Shown here one piece after another: positions 8,934-16,557 of a DNA stretch of 64,000 nt. The notes under the pieces were generated by a model. The model made no database searches and was not told the origin of the DNA. It saw only the letters and a list, made by a program, of their open reading frames with translations. A program made the position numbers and the translations under genes. Positions within the stretch are counted from its first letter, which is position 1. Each line of letters starts with the position of its first letter. Source of the stretch: Sediminibacterium sp. (GTDB lineage: Bacteria > Bacteroidota > Bacteroidia > Chitinophagales > Chitinophagaceae); the NCBI GenBank assembly GCA_007280515.1, contig QYPL01000018.1:1-64000 (forward strand), read 5' to 3'.

Positions 8934-9290
8934 ATGAAAGCAATTAAAAACAAAGTGCAGTTGATTGGTCATTTAGGGGCCGATCCAGAATTCAAAATTT
9001 TAAAAGAGAGTCAGTTAGCCAATATGCGTTTGGCAGTGAATGATCGCTATAAAAATGCGAAAGGGGAATGGGTGGAAGAAACACAGTGGTTTAGTTTGGT
9101 GGCATGGGCAAAACTGGCCTTATTTGCTGAAAAATATTTACTCAAAGGCAGTGAAATAGCGGTAGAAGGTCGTCTGCTTACAAAGGCTTACACCGATAAA
9201 AATGCTATCAAAAGAATAAGTACAGATATTGTTGTTTCAGATATTTTAATCTTGTCCAAAAAGGCCCCCCTTGAAAAAGAATTAGTCTAA
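8934..9290 (+). CDS. ssb: Short single-stranded DNA-binding protein
   Basis: OB-fold SSB of 118 residues. 'KNKVQLIGHLGADPEFKIL' is the typical first strand, followed by 'MRLAVNDRY' and 'TQWFSLVAWAKLALFAEKYLLKGSEIAVEGRL'. The ATG at 8934 is used; the frame extends upstream to a TTG at 8868 through a non-homologous hydrophobic stretch. The protein stops at 'KKAPLEKELV', right after the OB fold, and lacks the flexible linker and acidic 'DDDIPF'-type tail that recruits replication proteins in the housekeeping SSB. It is therefore probably an accessory SSB, with the main copy elsewhere. Confidence 0.87.
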   Translation: MKAIKNKVQLIGHLGADPEFKILKESQLANMRLAVNDRYKNAKGEWVEETQWFSLVAWAKLALFAEKYLLKGSEIAVEGRLLTKAYTDKNAIKRISTDIVVSDILILSKKAPLEKELV

Positions 9291-9308
9291 TAAAAAATGA
9301 AGGTTTTG

Positions 9309-9316
9309 TATATTTG
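9309..9316 (+). promoter_or_regulatory. Promoter -7 element of comB
   Basis: TATATTTG is a perfect TAnnTTTG. Its last base is only seven bases before the comB ATG, so transcription would begin at or next to the start codon, suggesting a leaderless mRNA. No good -33 box is seen. Confidence 0.5.
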
Positions 9317-9322
9317 TGCATT

Positions 9323-10060
9323 ATGACAACTGCAGCAAAGACAAAACCTTCATTACATACCGTTTTAACCCCTCAGTTATTAGATTTATATAATTTAAAA
9401 GATAGTATCGTTGTTATCATCGATGTTTTCAGAGCTACTTCCACCATGGCCACTGCCTTATATAATGGTGCTAGTAAAATTATTCCTGTAGATACACCTG
9501 AGCTTTGTATTGAAGTAGGTAAACAAACAGGAGGTGTGACTGCTGGTGAAAGAGATGGAAAAATAATTCCAGGTTTATCTTATGGAAATTCTCCTTCAGA
9601 ATATCCAAGAGATTTTATTGAAAATAAAATTTTAGTCATCACCACCACCAATGGTACTAAACTATTGCATCTTGCCTTGAAGCAAGGAGCCAAAGATATT
9701 ATTACAGGATCCTTTCCCAACTTAACTAAGGTGGTAGAATATTTAAAAGAACAAAATACACCAGTGATACTTGGTTGTTCTGGCTGGAAGAGCCGATTTA
9801 ATATTGAAGATGTCTTATTTGCAGGGGCGGTCATAGAAGAAATTAAGGATTATTTTGACATTCATTGCGATAGTAGCTTTATGGCAAATCAGTTATACAA
9901 TCAACAAAAAAATGATTTGCCCAATTATATCAAAACGGTGACGCATTGGCACCGACTAGCAGCCTATGGCCTAGAAGAGGACATGTTGTATTGTATTTCT
10001 AAGGATACAGCCCCTTCCTTGCCTATTTTTAAGGAGGGTGCATTAATTAATAGGGGCTAA
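9323..10060 (+). CDS. comB: ComB-family 2-phosphosulfolactate phosphatase
   Basis: ComB-family phosphatase of 245 residues. Diagnostic segments are 'VVIIDVFRATSTMATAL', 'GGVTAGERDGKIIPG' and 'SYGNSPSEY' followed by 'ITTTNGTKLLHLA'. Characterised members hydrolyse 2-phosphosulfolactate in coenzyme M synthesis; in Bacteroidetes the substrate may serve sulfolactate or sulfonolipid metabolism instead (inference). The ATG at 9323 is chosen over a TTG at 9314 that overlaps the promoter. No other sulfonate gene is adjacent. Confidence 0.85.
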   Translation: MTTAAKTKPSLHTVLTPQLLDLYNLKDSIVVIIDVFRATSTMATALYNGASKIIPVDTPELCIEVGKQTGGVTAGERDGKIIPGLSYGNSPSEYPRDFIENKILVITTTNGTKLLHLALKQGAKDIITGSFPNLTKVVEYLKEQNTPVILGCSGWKSRFNIEDVLFAGAVIEEIKDYFDIHCDSSFMANQLYNQQKNDLPNYIKTVTHWHRLAAYGLEEDMLYCISKDTAPSLPIFKEGALINRG

Positions 10061-10115
10061 TCACAATATTTTCACATTCATTATAATAAGACTTCCATAT
10101 TAGCTAGCAAAGCCT

Positions 10116-10123
10116 TACATTTG
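10116..10123 (+). promoter_or_regulatory. Promoter -7 element of the SNF2 gene
   Basis: TACATTTG matches TAnnTTTG perfectly, 35 bases before the ATG at 10159. The expected transcription start is near 10130, right at a hairpin. Confidence 0.5.
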
Positions 10124-10129
10124 CAAATT

Positions 10130-10150
10130 GCCCTTTTTTAAGGGCTTTTT
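10130..10150 (+). terminator. Terminator-like hairpin with T-run
   Basis: GCCCTT pairs with AAGGGC across a four-T loop (10130-10145) and is followed by five T residues. It resembles an intrinsic terminator for comB, ending 70 bases upstream. It also lies immediately downstream of the -7 element of the SNF2 gene and would form the very 5' end of that transcript. Confidence 0.5.
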
Positions 10151-10158
10151 GTACCATT

Positions 10159-13100
10159 ATGGCATTACCCTATTTAGTAAAACACATTTATAGCTACGGC
10201 ACTGAAGAAGTGATTCGTAGAGGCAAGAAAATTTTTGCGCTCAAGAACATTGAATTAGCAAAATTTGATCCTTTAATAGGAAGTATACATTGTCGTGTAA
10301 AAGACGATGGCTACAGTACATATTATAAAGTAACCATTGAAAATTTTAAGAGCGCGGCTACCTTATCCTTAAGATGTGGCTGTCCTTATAACTTGTCGGA
10401 AGTATGCCGCCATAAAGCAGCAGCTCTTTTTTATATCCAAGACTTATTGGATAAAAATTTATTGGATTACAAGCCAGCTTCTTATAAGACCACCCATACT
10501 CAATTAAGAACAAAGACCTTAGATTTAAAAATGATTCGAATGCTTTGTTCCAAAGCCATATTCGAAAAGGCAGAACAAACTTTAAAATCGGTCAGACCTC
10601 ATATTATTGAAAGCGAAAATGAAAAAGTAGTTGCAGAAGTAGATGAAAAAGGGAAAACTTATCATGTCATTATTCAAAAAAATGAAGAACGTTTTTTTGA
10701 TACCTCCTGCGATTGTTTGTCTGAAACTGAATATCCACTCTGCGTGCATAAGGCCATGTTGCTGCTGCAATTATTTTTACTAAAAGGGGCCGATTATTTT
10801 GAAACCATTCGTAACTGGGATAGAGAAAAAAATAAATTACTTGCTTTATACGGCTTTACTTTAGATGATTATATAGAAGATAAGTTTGAATTTATTTATC
10901 ACGATGGCAAGCCTTTTTTGAAAGTATTAGACGAAAAAATTCAAAAAGTCAATGGCGCTAAATCCATTACTTTAAATAGGCCAAGATCCAACGACTGGGA
11001 TATTGAGGAACAGGAACCCGCCTCTAATGGAGAGGTCGTTATTAAAGAGCGTTTTGGTATTGTCATGCAACACCAGCCTACAGTGTATCCTTATATATCC
11101 TTTAATGTAGTCAAAGGAGAAGTAAATGAAGAAGGCACGTCTTTTGTAGGCAAAGTAGAAAAAATAGACCTTGTCAAATTTATCACTCCTAATTTAATTA
11201 AGGAAGAAGATAAAATTTTATTGCAGTTAGTAAAAAAATTACAACCAGCTGAATTATCTAAATTTTTGAATAAAAATTCTCCTTTTCAAGGCTTATGGGA
11301 TAATATTGTACACACCGATGAAGAAAGTTTACCCGACGAGACAAAGGAATTGATGCAAGAATATTTACATCCTAAAATAGAAAAAGTGTGGAGAGATTTA
11401 TCGGAACATGCTTTTAGTTTTTATCTACCACACAATAAGCCCTTTACGACGGCCAATATGCAGAAGGCAGAACTGGTATTCAATCCCATTCAGCCTAGCT
11501 TTAGAGTAGAAAAAGAAGAAGATAGGTATATCGTATATGCAGAAGTGGTTTTGCCAGAAGGTAAAATTCCCTTAGAAGATAATCACGCAAAGTCTAATTT
11601 TATTTTTCAATACCATCATCAATTTTTTGTGTGGAAGCAAAGAGCCGATTTATTATGGGTAGAAAAATTTATGCCTAGCGGTTTTCATGAAATAAATTTA
11701 GACAAGTGGCCCAATTACTTGCAAAGTACCTTGCTTCCTTTATCTAAGCAGTATCAGGTTTCTTTAGACAATGTTACACAACAGAAATTAAAAGGCGTAA
11801 AACCGCAGCTTCAAATTCTATTAAAAGAAAACGGAGATTATTTATTCTTTGAACCCTTATTCGCTTATAAAGATATTATTGTGAATAAAGAAGATGGGCC
11901 TTCTGTGATTCAACAAGTAGGTGATAAAATTGTGATACTAGAAAGAGACCTTGCTGCAGAAAGACAATTAATAAATATTATTGAGCAATTACATTCTGGC
12001 TTTATTCGTCCGAATGAAGGTAATGTACTTGCTTTAAAAGGTGCTGAGGTATTAAAGAATAATTGGTTTTTCTTATTTATAGACACCCTAAGAGAAAAAC
12101 AAATTCCTTTATTTGGAACAGAATATTTAAAACAATTCAAGTTTAATACGGCAAAGCCTTCTACGCGTTTATATATAAGCAGCAATACCGATTGGTTTGA
12201 TGCCAAAGTGGAAATTTCCTTCGGCGAACAAAAAGTATCTATTCAAGATATCAAAACCATGTTGTCTAATAAACAACAATTTGTTCCACTGAAAGATGGT
12301 AGTTTAGGGGTACTTCCAGAAAAATGGTTGAATAAGTACTCTTTATTATTCAAAGTAGGAGAGGGCAAGGCGGACACCCTTAAATTAAGCAAGTATCATT
12401 TTTCTATTTTAGATGAACTTTATCAACAAAGAGACGAGGAAGAACTTATTTTCCAATTAGAGGGTAAGTATGAAAAAATTAGAGAACGCTATGCAATAGC
12501 AGATGTCACACCACCTGCGCATTTAATGCCTATCTTAAGACCTTATCAAATTAGTGGTTTTCAGTGGTTGAATTATTTACACGATGTACAGTGGGGTGGG
12601 ATTTTGGCCGATGATATGGGATTAGGGAAAACCATCCAAACCTTATCTTTCTTACAGCATTTAAAAGAAAAAAATGGCAAATTAGTAGCCTTGGTGGTTT
12701 GTCCAACCACGCTACTGTTTAACTGGCAGAATGAATTAAAAAAATTCACCCCTTCTTTAAATTATCATATACATCATGGAGGTACTAGAAAGAAAGCCTT
12801 ATTTCATGACGACAAAACAGAAGTGGTCATTACTACTTATGGTACTTTGAGAAGTGATATTAAAATGTTTGTGGAAGTGAATTTTGATTATGTGATCTTA
12901 GATGAAAGCCAGGCTATTAAAAACCCGGCTAGTAAAGTAACCAAGGCGGCTTGTTTATTAAAAGCTGCTAATAAATTATGTTTAAGTGGTACGCCGCTTC
13001 AAAACAATACATTTGATATTTATGCACAGATGAATTTCTTAAACCCGGGTATGCTGGGTACAGTTGAATATTTCAAGCATAACTTCTCTATGCCTATTGA

Positions 13101-13920
13101 TAAGTTTGATGAACAAGAACAAAAAGAACATTTAAGAAAATTTGTATTCCCTTTTATATTAAGAAGAACCAAGGAACAAGTGGCTAAGGACTTACCAGAA
13201 AAGCAAGAAATGGTATTGTATTGTGAAATGGGCGATGCACAAAGGAAAATTTACGAGGCTTATAGAAACGACTACCGTGATAAACTCATTGGTATGGTGG
13301 AAGAAAAAGGTATTCAAAAATCGCAGCTTTCTATTTTACAAGGGCTGATGAAGCTTAGACAAATTTGTGACAGCCCTGCTATTTTAAAAGATGAAGCGTA
13401 TCCAAATGAATCGGTAAAATTAGAAGAGTTAACTCGCGAAATAGCTGAAAACATTGGTGGTCACAAGGCCCTTGTGTTCTCACAATTTTTAGGCATGCTA
13501 GCTTTAATTAAAGAGCAGTTGAAAAAATTAGGTATTGACCATGAATATTTTGATGGTAGCAGTACCATTCAAGAAAGAGAGCGTGCCATTGAGCGTTTCC
13601 AAAACGATGATAATTGCAGGGTGTTTTTAATTTCTTTAAAAGCGGGAGGGGTGGGTTTAAACTTAACAGCTGCCGATTATGTATATATAGTAGATCCTTG
13701 GTGGAACCCTGCAGTGGAACAACAAGCCATTGATAGAACGCACCGCATTGGTCAAACCAAAAATATATTCGCGTATCGTATGATTTGTAATGATACGGTA
13801 GAAGATAAAATATTAAAATTGCAAGAGAGAAAAAAATCTTTGGCTAAAGAATTGATTTCCGATGAAGTAGGATTTGTAAAATCTTTAACCAAAGATGATA
13901 TTGCTTATTTATTTAGCTAG
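10159..13920 (+). CDS. SWIM zinc-finger SNF2/RapA-type helicase
   Basis: DEAD/SNF2 ATPase of 1253 residues. Near the N-terminus is a SWIM finger (C73-x-C75 ... C83-x-H85), and a second CxC...CxH set lies around residues 185-200 ('CDCLSETEYPLCVHK'). The long middle region has no motif I recognise. The ATPase core begins near residue 800: Walker A 'DDMGLGKTIQT' (about 817-827), 'LDESQAIKN' (about 912), 'LSGTPLQNN', then the C-terminal helicase lobe with 'KALVFSQFLGML' (about 1100), 'GGVGLNLTAADYV' and 'HRIGQT' (about 1194). Such proteins are thought to remodel protein-DNA or RNA polymerase complexes; the role here is unknown. Confidence 0.92.
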   Translation: MALPYLVKHIYSYGTEEVIRRGKKIFALKNIELAKFDPLIGSIHCRVKDDGYSTYYKVTIENFKSAATLSLRCGCPYNLSEVCRHKAAALFYIQDLLDKNLLDYKPASYKTTHTQLRTKTLDLKMIRMLCSKAIFEKAEQTLKSVRPHIIESENEKVVAEVDEKGKTYHVIIQKNEERFFDTSCDCLSETEYPLCVHKAMLLLQLFLLKGADYFETIRNWDREKNKLLALYGFTLDDYIEDKFEFIYHDGKPFLKVLDEKIQKVNGAKSITLNRPRSNDWDIEEQEPASNGEVVIKERFGIVMQHQPTVYPYISFNVVKGEVNEEGTSFVGKVEKIDLVKFITPNLIKEEDKILLQLVKKLQPAELSKFLNKNSPFQGLWDNIVHTDEESLPDETKELMQEYLHPKIEKVWRDLSEHAFSFYLPHNKPFTTANMQKAELVFNPIQPSFRVEKEEDRYIVYAEVVLPEGKIPLEDNHAKSNFIFQYHHQFFVWKQRADLLWVEKFMPSGFHEINLDKWPNYLQSTLLPLSKQYQVSLDNVTQQKLKGVKPQLQILLKENGDYLFFEPLFAYKDIIVNKEDGPSVIQQVGDKIVILERDLAAERQLINIIEQLHSGFIRPNEGNVLALKGAEVLKNNWFFLFIDTLREKQIPLFGTEYLKQFKFNTAKPSTRLYISSNTDWFDAKVEISFGEQKVSIQDIKTMLSNKQQFVPLKDGSLGVLPEKWLNKYSLLFKVGEGKADTLKLSKYHFSILDELYQQRDEEELIFQLEGKYEKIRERYAIADVTPPAHLMPILRPYQISGFQWLNYLHDVQWGGILADDMGLGKTIQTLSFLQHLKEKNGKLVALVVCPTTLLFNWQNELKKFTPSLNYHIHHGGTRKKALFHDDKTEVVITTYGTLRSDIKMFVEVNFDYVILDESQAIKNPASKVTKAACLLKAANKLCLSGTPLQNNTFDIYAQMNFLNPGMLGTVEYFKHNFSMPIDKFDEQEQKEHLRKFVFPFILRRTKEQVAKDLPEKQEMVLYCEMGDAQRKIYEAYRNDYRDKLIGMVEEKGIQKSQLSILQGLMKLRQICDSPAILKDEAYPNESVKLEELTREIAENIGGHKALVFSQFLGMLALIKEQLKKLGIDHEYFDGSSTIQERERAIERFQNDDNCRVFLISLKAGGVGLNLTAADYVYIVDPWWNPAVEQQAIDRTHRIGQTKNIFAYRMICNDTVEDKILKLQERKKSLAKELISDEVGFVKSLTKDDIAYLFS

Positions 13921-13952
13921 TATTATTAGAAGCTACTATTTTTTACTCAAAC

Positions 13953-14267
13953 TTATTTAAGTGCTGCTGCCGCTAAATTTGCTTTTGGATTTTTTAAAAA
14001 TTCATTCTTGCATTCTGTAGAACAAAATCCTAAAACAAGTTTTTCATAATGTGCTGTATCACTAATGCCTGCAGTAACTGGCATGCCACAACTAGGATCT
14101 TTTTTATTATTCACTAATTCGACTGCATAAGTTTTTTCAGTAGTCGTATCCAAGGCAGCCACTTGATGGGCAGCTGCACTAACTGCGTTGGTTTTATCAT
14201 TAGAAGTACCGCATGAGAAAAGAACTAGAGATACGAGAACTAGGCTACTGGTAATTTGTACTTTCAT
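13953..14267 (-). CDS. Small lipoprotein with YHS-type metal-binding domain
   Basis: A 104-residue lipoprotein. The signal peptide ends in the lipobox 'LFSCG', so Cys19 would be lipidated. A low-complexity linker precedes a YHS-like domain from about residue 58: 'KDPSCGMPV' and 'GFCSTECKNEFLKNP', with paired cysteines suited to copper or another soft metal. YHS domains accompany copper and heavy-metal handling proteins; no such partner lies next to it. It converges with the SNF2 gene, whose stop codon is 32 bases away. Confidence 0.75.
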   Translation of the reverse strand: MKVQITSSLVLVSLVLFSCGTSNDKTNAVSAAAHQVAALDTTTEKTYAVELVNNKKDPSCGMPVTAGISDTAHYEKLVLGFCSTECKNEFLKNPKANLAAAALK

Positions 14268-14309
14268 AATTTGTATTTTTATAAGATTTTATTTTACTTG
14301 TATTTCAAA

Positions 14310-14317
14310 CAAAATTA
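14310..14317 (-). promoter_or_regulatory. Promoter -7 element of the YHS lipoprotein
   Basis: TAATTTTG on the minus strand, a perfect TAnnTTTG, 43 bases before the ATG at 14267. No convincing -33 box is seen. Confidence 0.5.
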
Positions 14318-14475
14318 CGAATGAATCATGCTATTAAAAACTAACACCCATTCATTTTTAGAGCATTTTGAGCCCATCTAGGCCTTTAGAGGCAAATTAT
14401 AGGACTGGTCTGGGCATATTGTCTATATTATTATCTATTTTTACTTCCCCATTGCTATACAAAAGGAAGCTTATA
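14318..14475. other. Upstream part of the arginine-operon leader region
   Basis: The interval 14268-14666 is the only stretch over 300 bases without a conventional gene. This first part must contain the arginine operon promoter. The best guess is TTG at 14419-14421 with TATTTTTA (7/8 of TAnnTTTG) at 14436-14443, but the 14-base spacing is short. ATTCATT-type inverted copies at about 14321 and 14353 have no evident role. Confidence 0.3.
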
Positions 14476-14568
14476 ATGAAACAGGAACAAATACATATTT
14501 TATTGATGAGTGCTTATAATGCACCAGTTCCTGTATTGAATGGACCGAGTCCACGACGTGGATTCTGA
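14476..14568 (+). CDS. Putative arginine-operon leader peptide
   Basis: A 30-codon frame from ATG to TGA, immediately followed by a second stop (TAG). It has a Shine-Dalgarno-like AGGAAG six bases upstream, unusual for this phylum. The peptide is proline-rich at its end and finishes PSPRRGF; the two arginine codons CGA CGT are at 14554-14559. It lies 98 bases before an arginine biosynthesis operon and inside a hairpin-forming region, the layout of a ribosome-sensed attenuator. I know of no described homologue. The function is inferred from position, arginine codons and RNA structure only. Confidence 0.5.
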   Translation: MKQEQIHILLMSAYNAPVPVLNGPSPRRGF

Positions 14569-14604
14569 TAGGACGAGCAATTGGCCCTTGCCCCTATCAG
14601 TGGA
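14547..14604 (+). promoter_or_regulatory. Structured RNA leader of the arginine operon
   Basis: Two adjacent hairpins are visible. Hairpin 1 (14547-14565) pairs GAGTCCAC with GTGGATTC (one G-U pair) around a GAC loop; the two leader Arg codons span its apex. Hairpin 2 pairs CTGATAGG (14565-14572) with CCTATCAG (14593-14600), with an inner GCAA/TTGC stem; its 5' arm contains the leader stop codons. A second GTGGA at 14600-14604 could compete for TCCAC at 14550-14554. No T-run follows, so a classical terminator is not evident and the mechanism may act on translation or mRNA processing. Confidence 0.5.
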
Positions 14605-14666
14605 AAAACCCCAACGAAGAATTCAACCTCCGCCAGCATTCTACTTTATCTAAATTTTAAAACTAA

Positions 14667-15311
14667 TTGGAACAGAAAATAATAGTTCGTGTTGCCCACA
14701 GTGGCGACGCTTCTTTTGCAAATGACATTACCGATGAAATGGAATCTTCGGCTAAAGCGCGCGGTACGGGTATTGCTAAACGTAGCCCAGCGTACGTGGC
14801 TAAAAAAATAAACGAAGGGAAATCGGTGATTGCCTATACCGAAGACGGTACTTGGGTAGGTTTTTGTTATATCGAAGCCTGGCAGCATGGACAGTTTGTT
14901 GCCAATAGTGGTTTAATTGTAGCGCCTGCTTTTCGTAAAACAGGGATTGCAAAAAAAATTAAGCAAACTATTTTTCAATTATCAAGAGAAAAATACCCAA
15001 CGGCTAAAATATTTGGATTGACCACAGGCTTAGCGGTGATGAAAATTAATAGTGAATTAGGCTATGAGCCTGTAACCTATAGTGAACTTACCGATGATGA
15101 AGAATTTTGGGCTGGCTGTAAGAGCTGTGTGAATTATGATATATTAATGAGTAAGGATAGAAAGAATTGTATGTGTACTGCTATGTTGTATGAACCAAAA
15201 CCGGAAGCAGCTATTGAAGAATTGGCGGCGGATTTCACTAACAATTCAAAATTGTACGAACGCTTTATGAAAATTAAGCAAAGCAAATTACTAAACTGGT
15301 TTAGAAAATAA
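14667..15311 (+). CDS. GNAT-family N-acyltransferase, first gene of arginine operon
   Basis: GNAT protein of 214 residues, probably supplying the N-acyl-glutamate that starts arginine synthesis. The acyl-CoA site is seen in 'VANSGLIVAPAFRKTGIAKKI'. A C-terminal cysteine set C151-x2-C154 ... C168-x-C170 could bind zinc. The start codon is TTG, because an in-frame TAA directly precedes it and the homologous N-terminus begins at this point. It is nine bases from argG. Position-90 Val in ArgF' of the same operon suggests the acyl group may be succinyl; neither donor is proven. It is unrelated in sequence to ArgJ and to classical ArgA fused to a kinase domain. Confidence 0.75.
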   Translation: MEQKIIVRVAHSGDASFANDITDEMESSAKARGTGIAKRSPAYVAKKINEGKSVIAYTEDGTWVGFCYIEAWQHGQFVANSGLIVAPAFRKTGIAKKIKQTIFQLSREKYPTAKIFGLTTGLAVMKINSELGYEPVTYSELTDDEEFWAGCKSCVNYDILMSKDRKNCMCTAMLYEPKPEAAIEELAADFTNNSKLYERFMKIKQSKLLNWFRK

Positions 15312-15319
15312 TTAAGAAA

Positions 15320-16519
15320 ATGGAAAAAGTAGTTTTAGGTTTTAGCGGCGGATTAGACACCACTTATTGTGTTAAATATTTAACCGAAGACAAGGGCTTA
15401 GAAGTGCATAGTGTAGTAGTGAACACAGGCGGCTTTTCTGATGAAGAATTAAAAATAATAGAAGCCCATGCTAATGCCTTAGGGGTGAAATCGCATACAA
15501 CTGTTGATGCTGTGAAAGGTTATTATGATAGCATTGTTAAATATTTAATTTATGGTAATGTTTTAAAAAATAATACCTATCCTTTAAGTGTAAGTGCAGA
15601 GCGTTTAAGTCAGGCATTACATGTAGCAGCGCATGTAAAAAAATTAGGGGCTAATAAAGTGGCCCACGGAAGTACGGGCGCTGGTAATGATCAAGTGCGC
15701 TTTGATATGATTTTTCAAATCATGATTCCAGGTGTTGAAATTTTAACACCTATTCGTGACTTACAATTAAGTAGAGAGTCAGAAATTACCTATTTAAAAC
15801 AGAAAGGCGTTGAAATGAATTTCGAAAAAGCAGCCTACTCCATTAATAAAGGTTTATGGGGAACTAGTGTAGGTGGCAAAGAAACCTTGCAGTCAAAGGG
15901 TATTTTACCTGAATCGGCATGGCCAACACCCATGACCAAAGAAGGGCAGCAGGAAGAGATGAGCATTGGTTTTGAAAAAGGAGAAATTATATCGGTTAAT
16001 AATAAAACCTTTAAGCATCCTACTGAAGCTATTCAGTATATTCAATCTATTGCGGGCGCTTATGGAATTGGAAGAGATATACATGTGGGCGATACCATTA
16101 TTGGTATTAAAGGCCGTGTGGGTTTTGAAGCGGCAGGGCCCATGGTTATTTTAAAAGCACATCATGCTTTAGAAAAACATGTATTAACCAAATGGCAGTT
16201 GTCTTGGAAAGACCAATTAGCACAGTTTTATGGAAACTGGTTACACGAGGGTCAAATACTCGATCCAGTGATGCGCGATATAGAAGCTTATTTGACTAAT
16301 GCGCAAGAACAAGTAACAGGTATAGTGTCTATTCAACTTTATCCTTATCGTTTTCAAATTATTGGTATTGAATCGGACAATGATTTAATGAGTGCGCAAT
16401 TTGGAAAATATGGAGAAATGAATACAGCTTGGACGGGAAATGATGTAAGAGGGTTCACTAAAATATTTGGTAACCAGGTTAGTATTTTTCATCAGATAAA
16501 AGAATCGAATAAAAAGTAA
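15320..16519 (+). CDS. argG: Argininosuccinate synthase
   Basis: Joins citrulline and aspartate using ATP. The N-terminal PP-loop motif is 'LGFSGGLDTTYCVKYL' and the 'HGSTGAGNDQVRFD' segment is the usual substrate loop. The protein has 399 residues, normal for the family. It is second in the eight-gene arginine operon, with 38 bases before argC. Confidence 0.96.
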   Translation: MEKVVLGFSGGLDTTYCVKYLTEDKGLEVHSVVVNTGGFSDEELKIIEAHANALGVKSHTTVDAVKGYYDSIVKYLIYGNVLKNNTYPLSVSAERLSQALHVAAHVKKLGANKVAHGSTGAGNDQVRFDMIFQIMIPGVEILTPIRDLQLSRESEITYLKQKGVEMNFEKAAYSINKGLWGTSVGGKETLQSKGILPESAWPTPMTKEGQQEEMSIGFEKGEIISVNNKTFKHPTEAIQYIQSIAGAYGIGRDIHVGDTIIGIKGRVGFEAAGPMVILKAHHALEKHVLTKWQLSWKDQLAQFYGNWLHEGQILDPVMRDIEAYLTNAQEQVTGIVSIQLYPYRFQIIGIESDNDLMSAQFGKYGEMNTAWTGNDVRGFTKIFGNQVSIFHQIKESNKK

Positions 16520-16557
16520 ACGGTAAAGTATTATCGATTTAATATAAAATAATAAAG

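Noticed and set aside
13918..13946. TAGTA/TACTA stem plus T6 after the SNF2 gene
   Set aside because: Only five A/T-rich pairs around an 11-base loop; could be a weak terminator but is not distinguishable from background.
14368..14475. Upstream extension of the arginine leader frame
   Set aside because: It lacks a ribosome site and crosses the likely promoter region; the ATG at 14476 with AGGAAG is the better start.
14268..14666. An ArgR operator (ARG box) before the arginine operon
   Set aside because: I saw no symmetrical TNTGAATWWWWATTCANW-like site; scattered GAAT/ATTC words are not arranged as a box.
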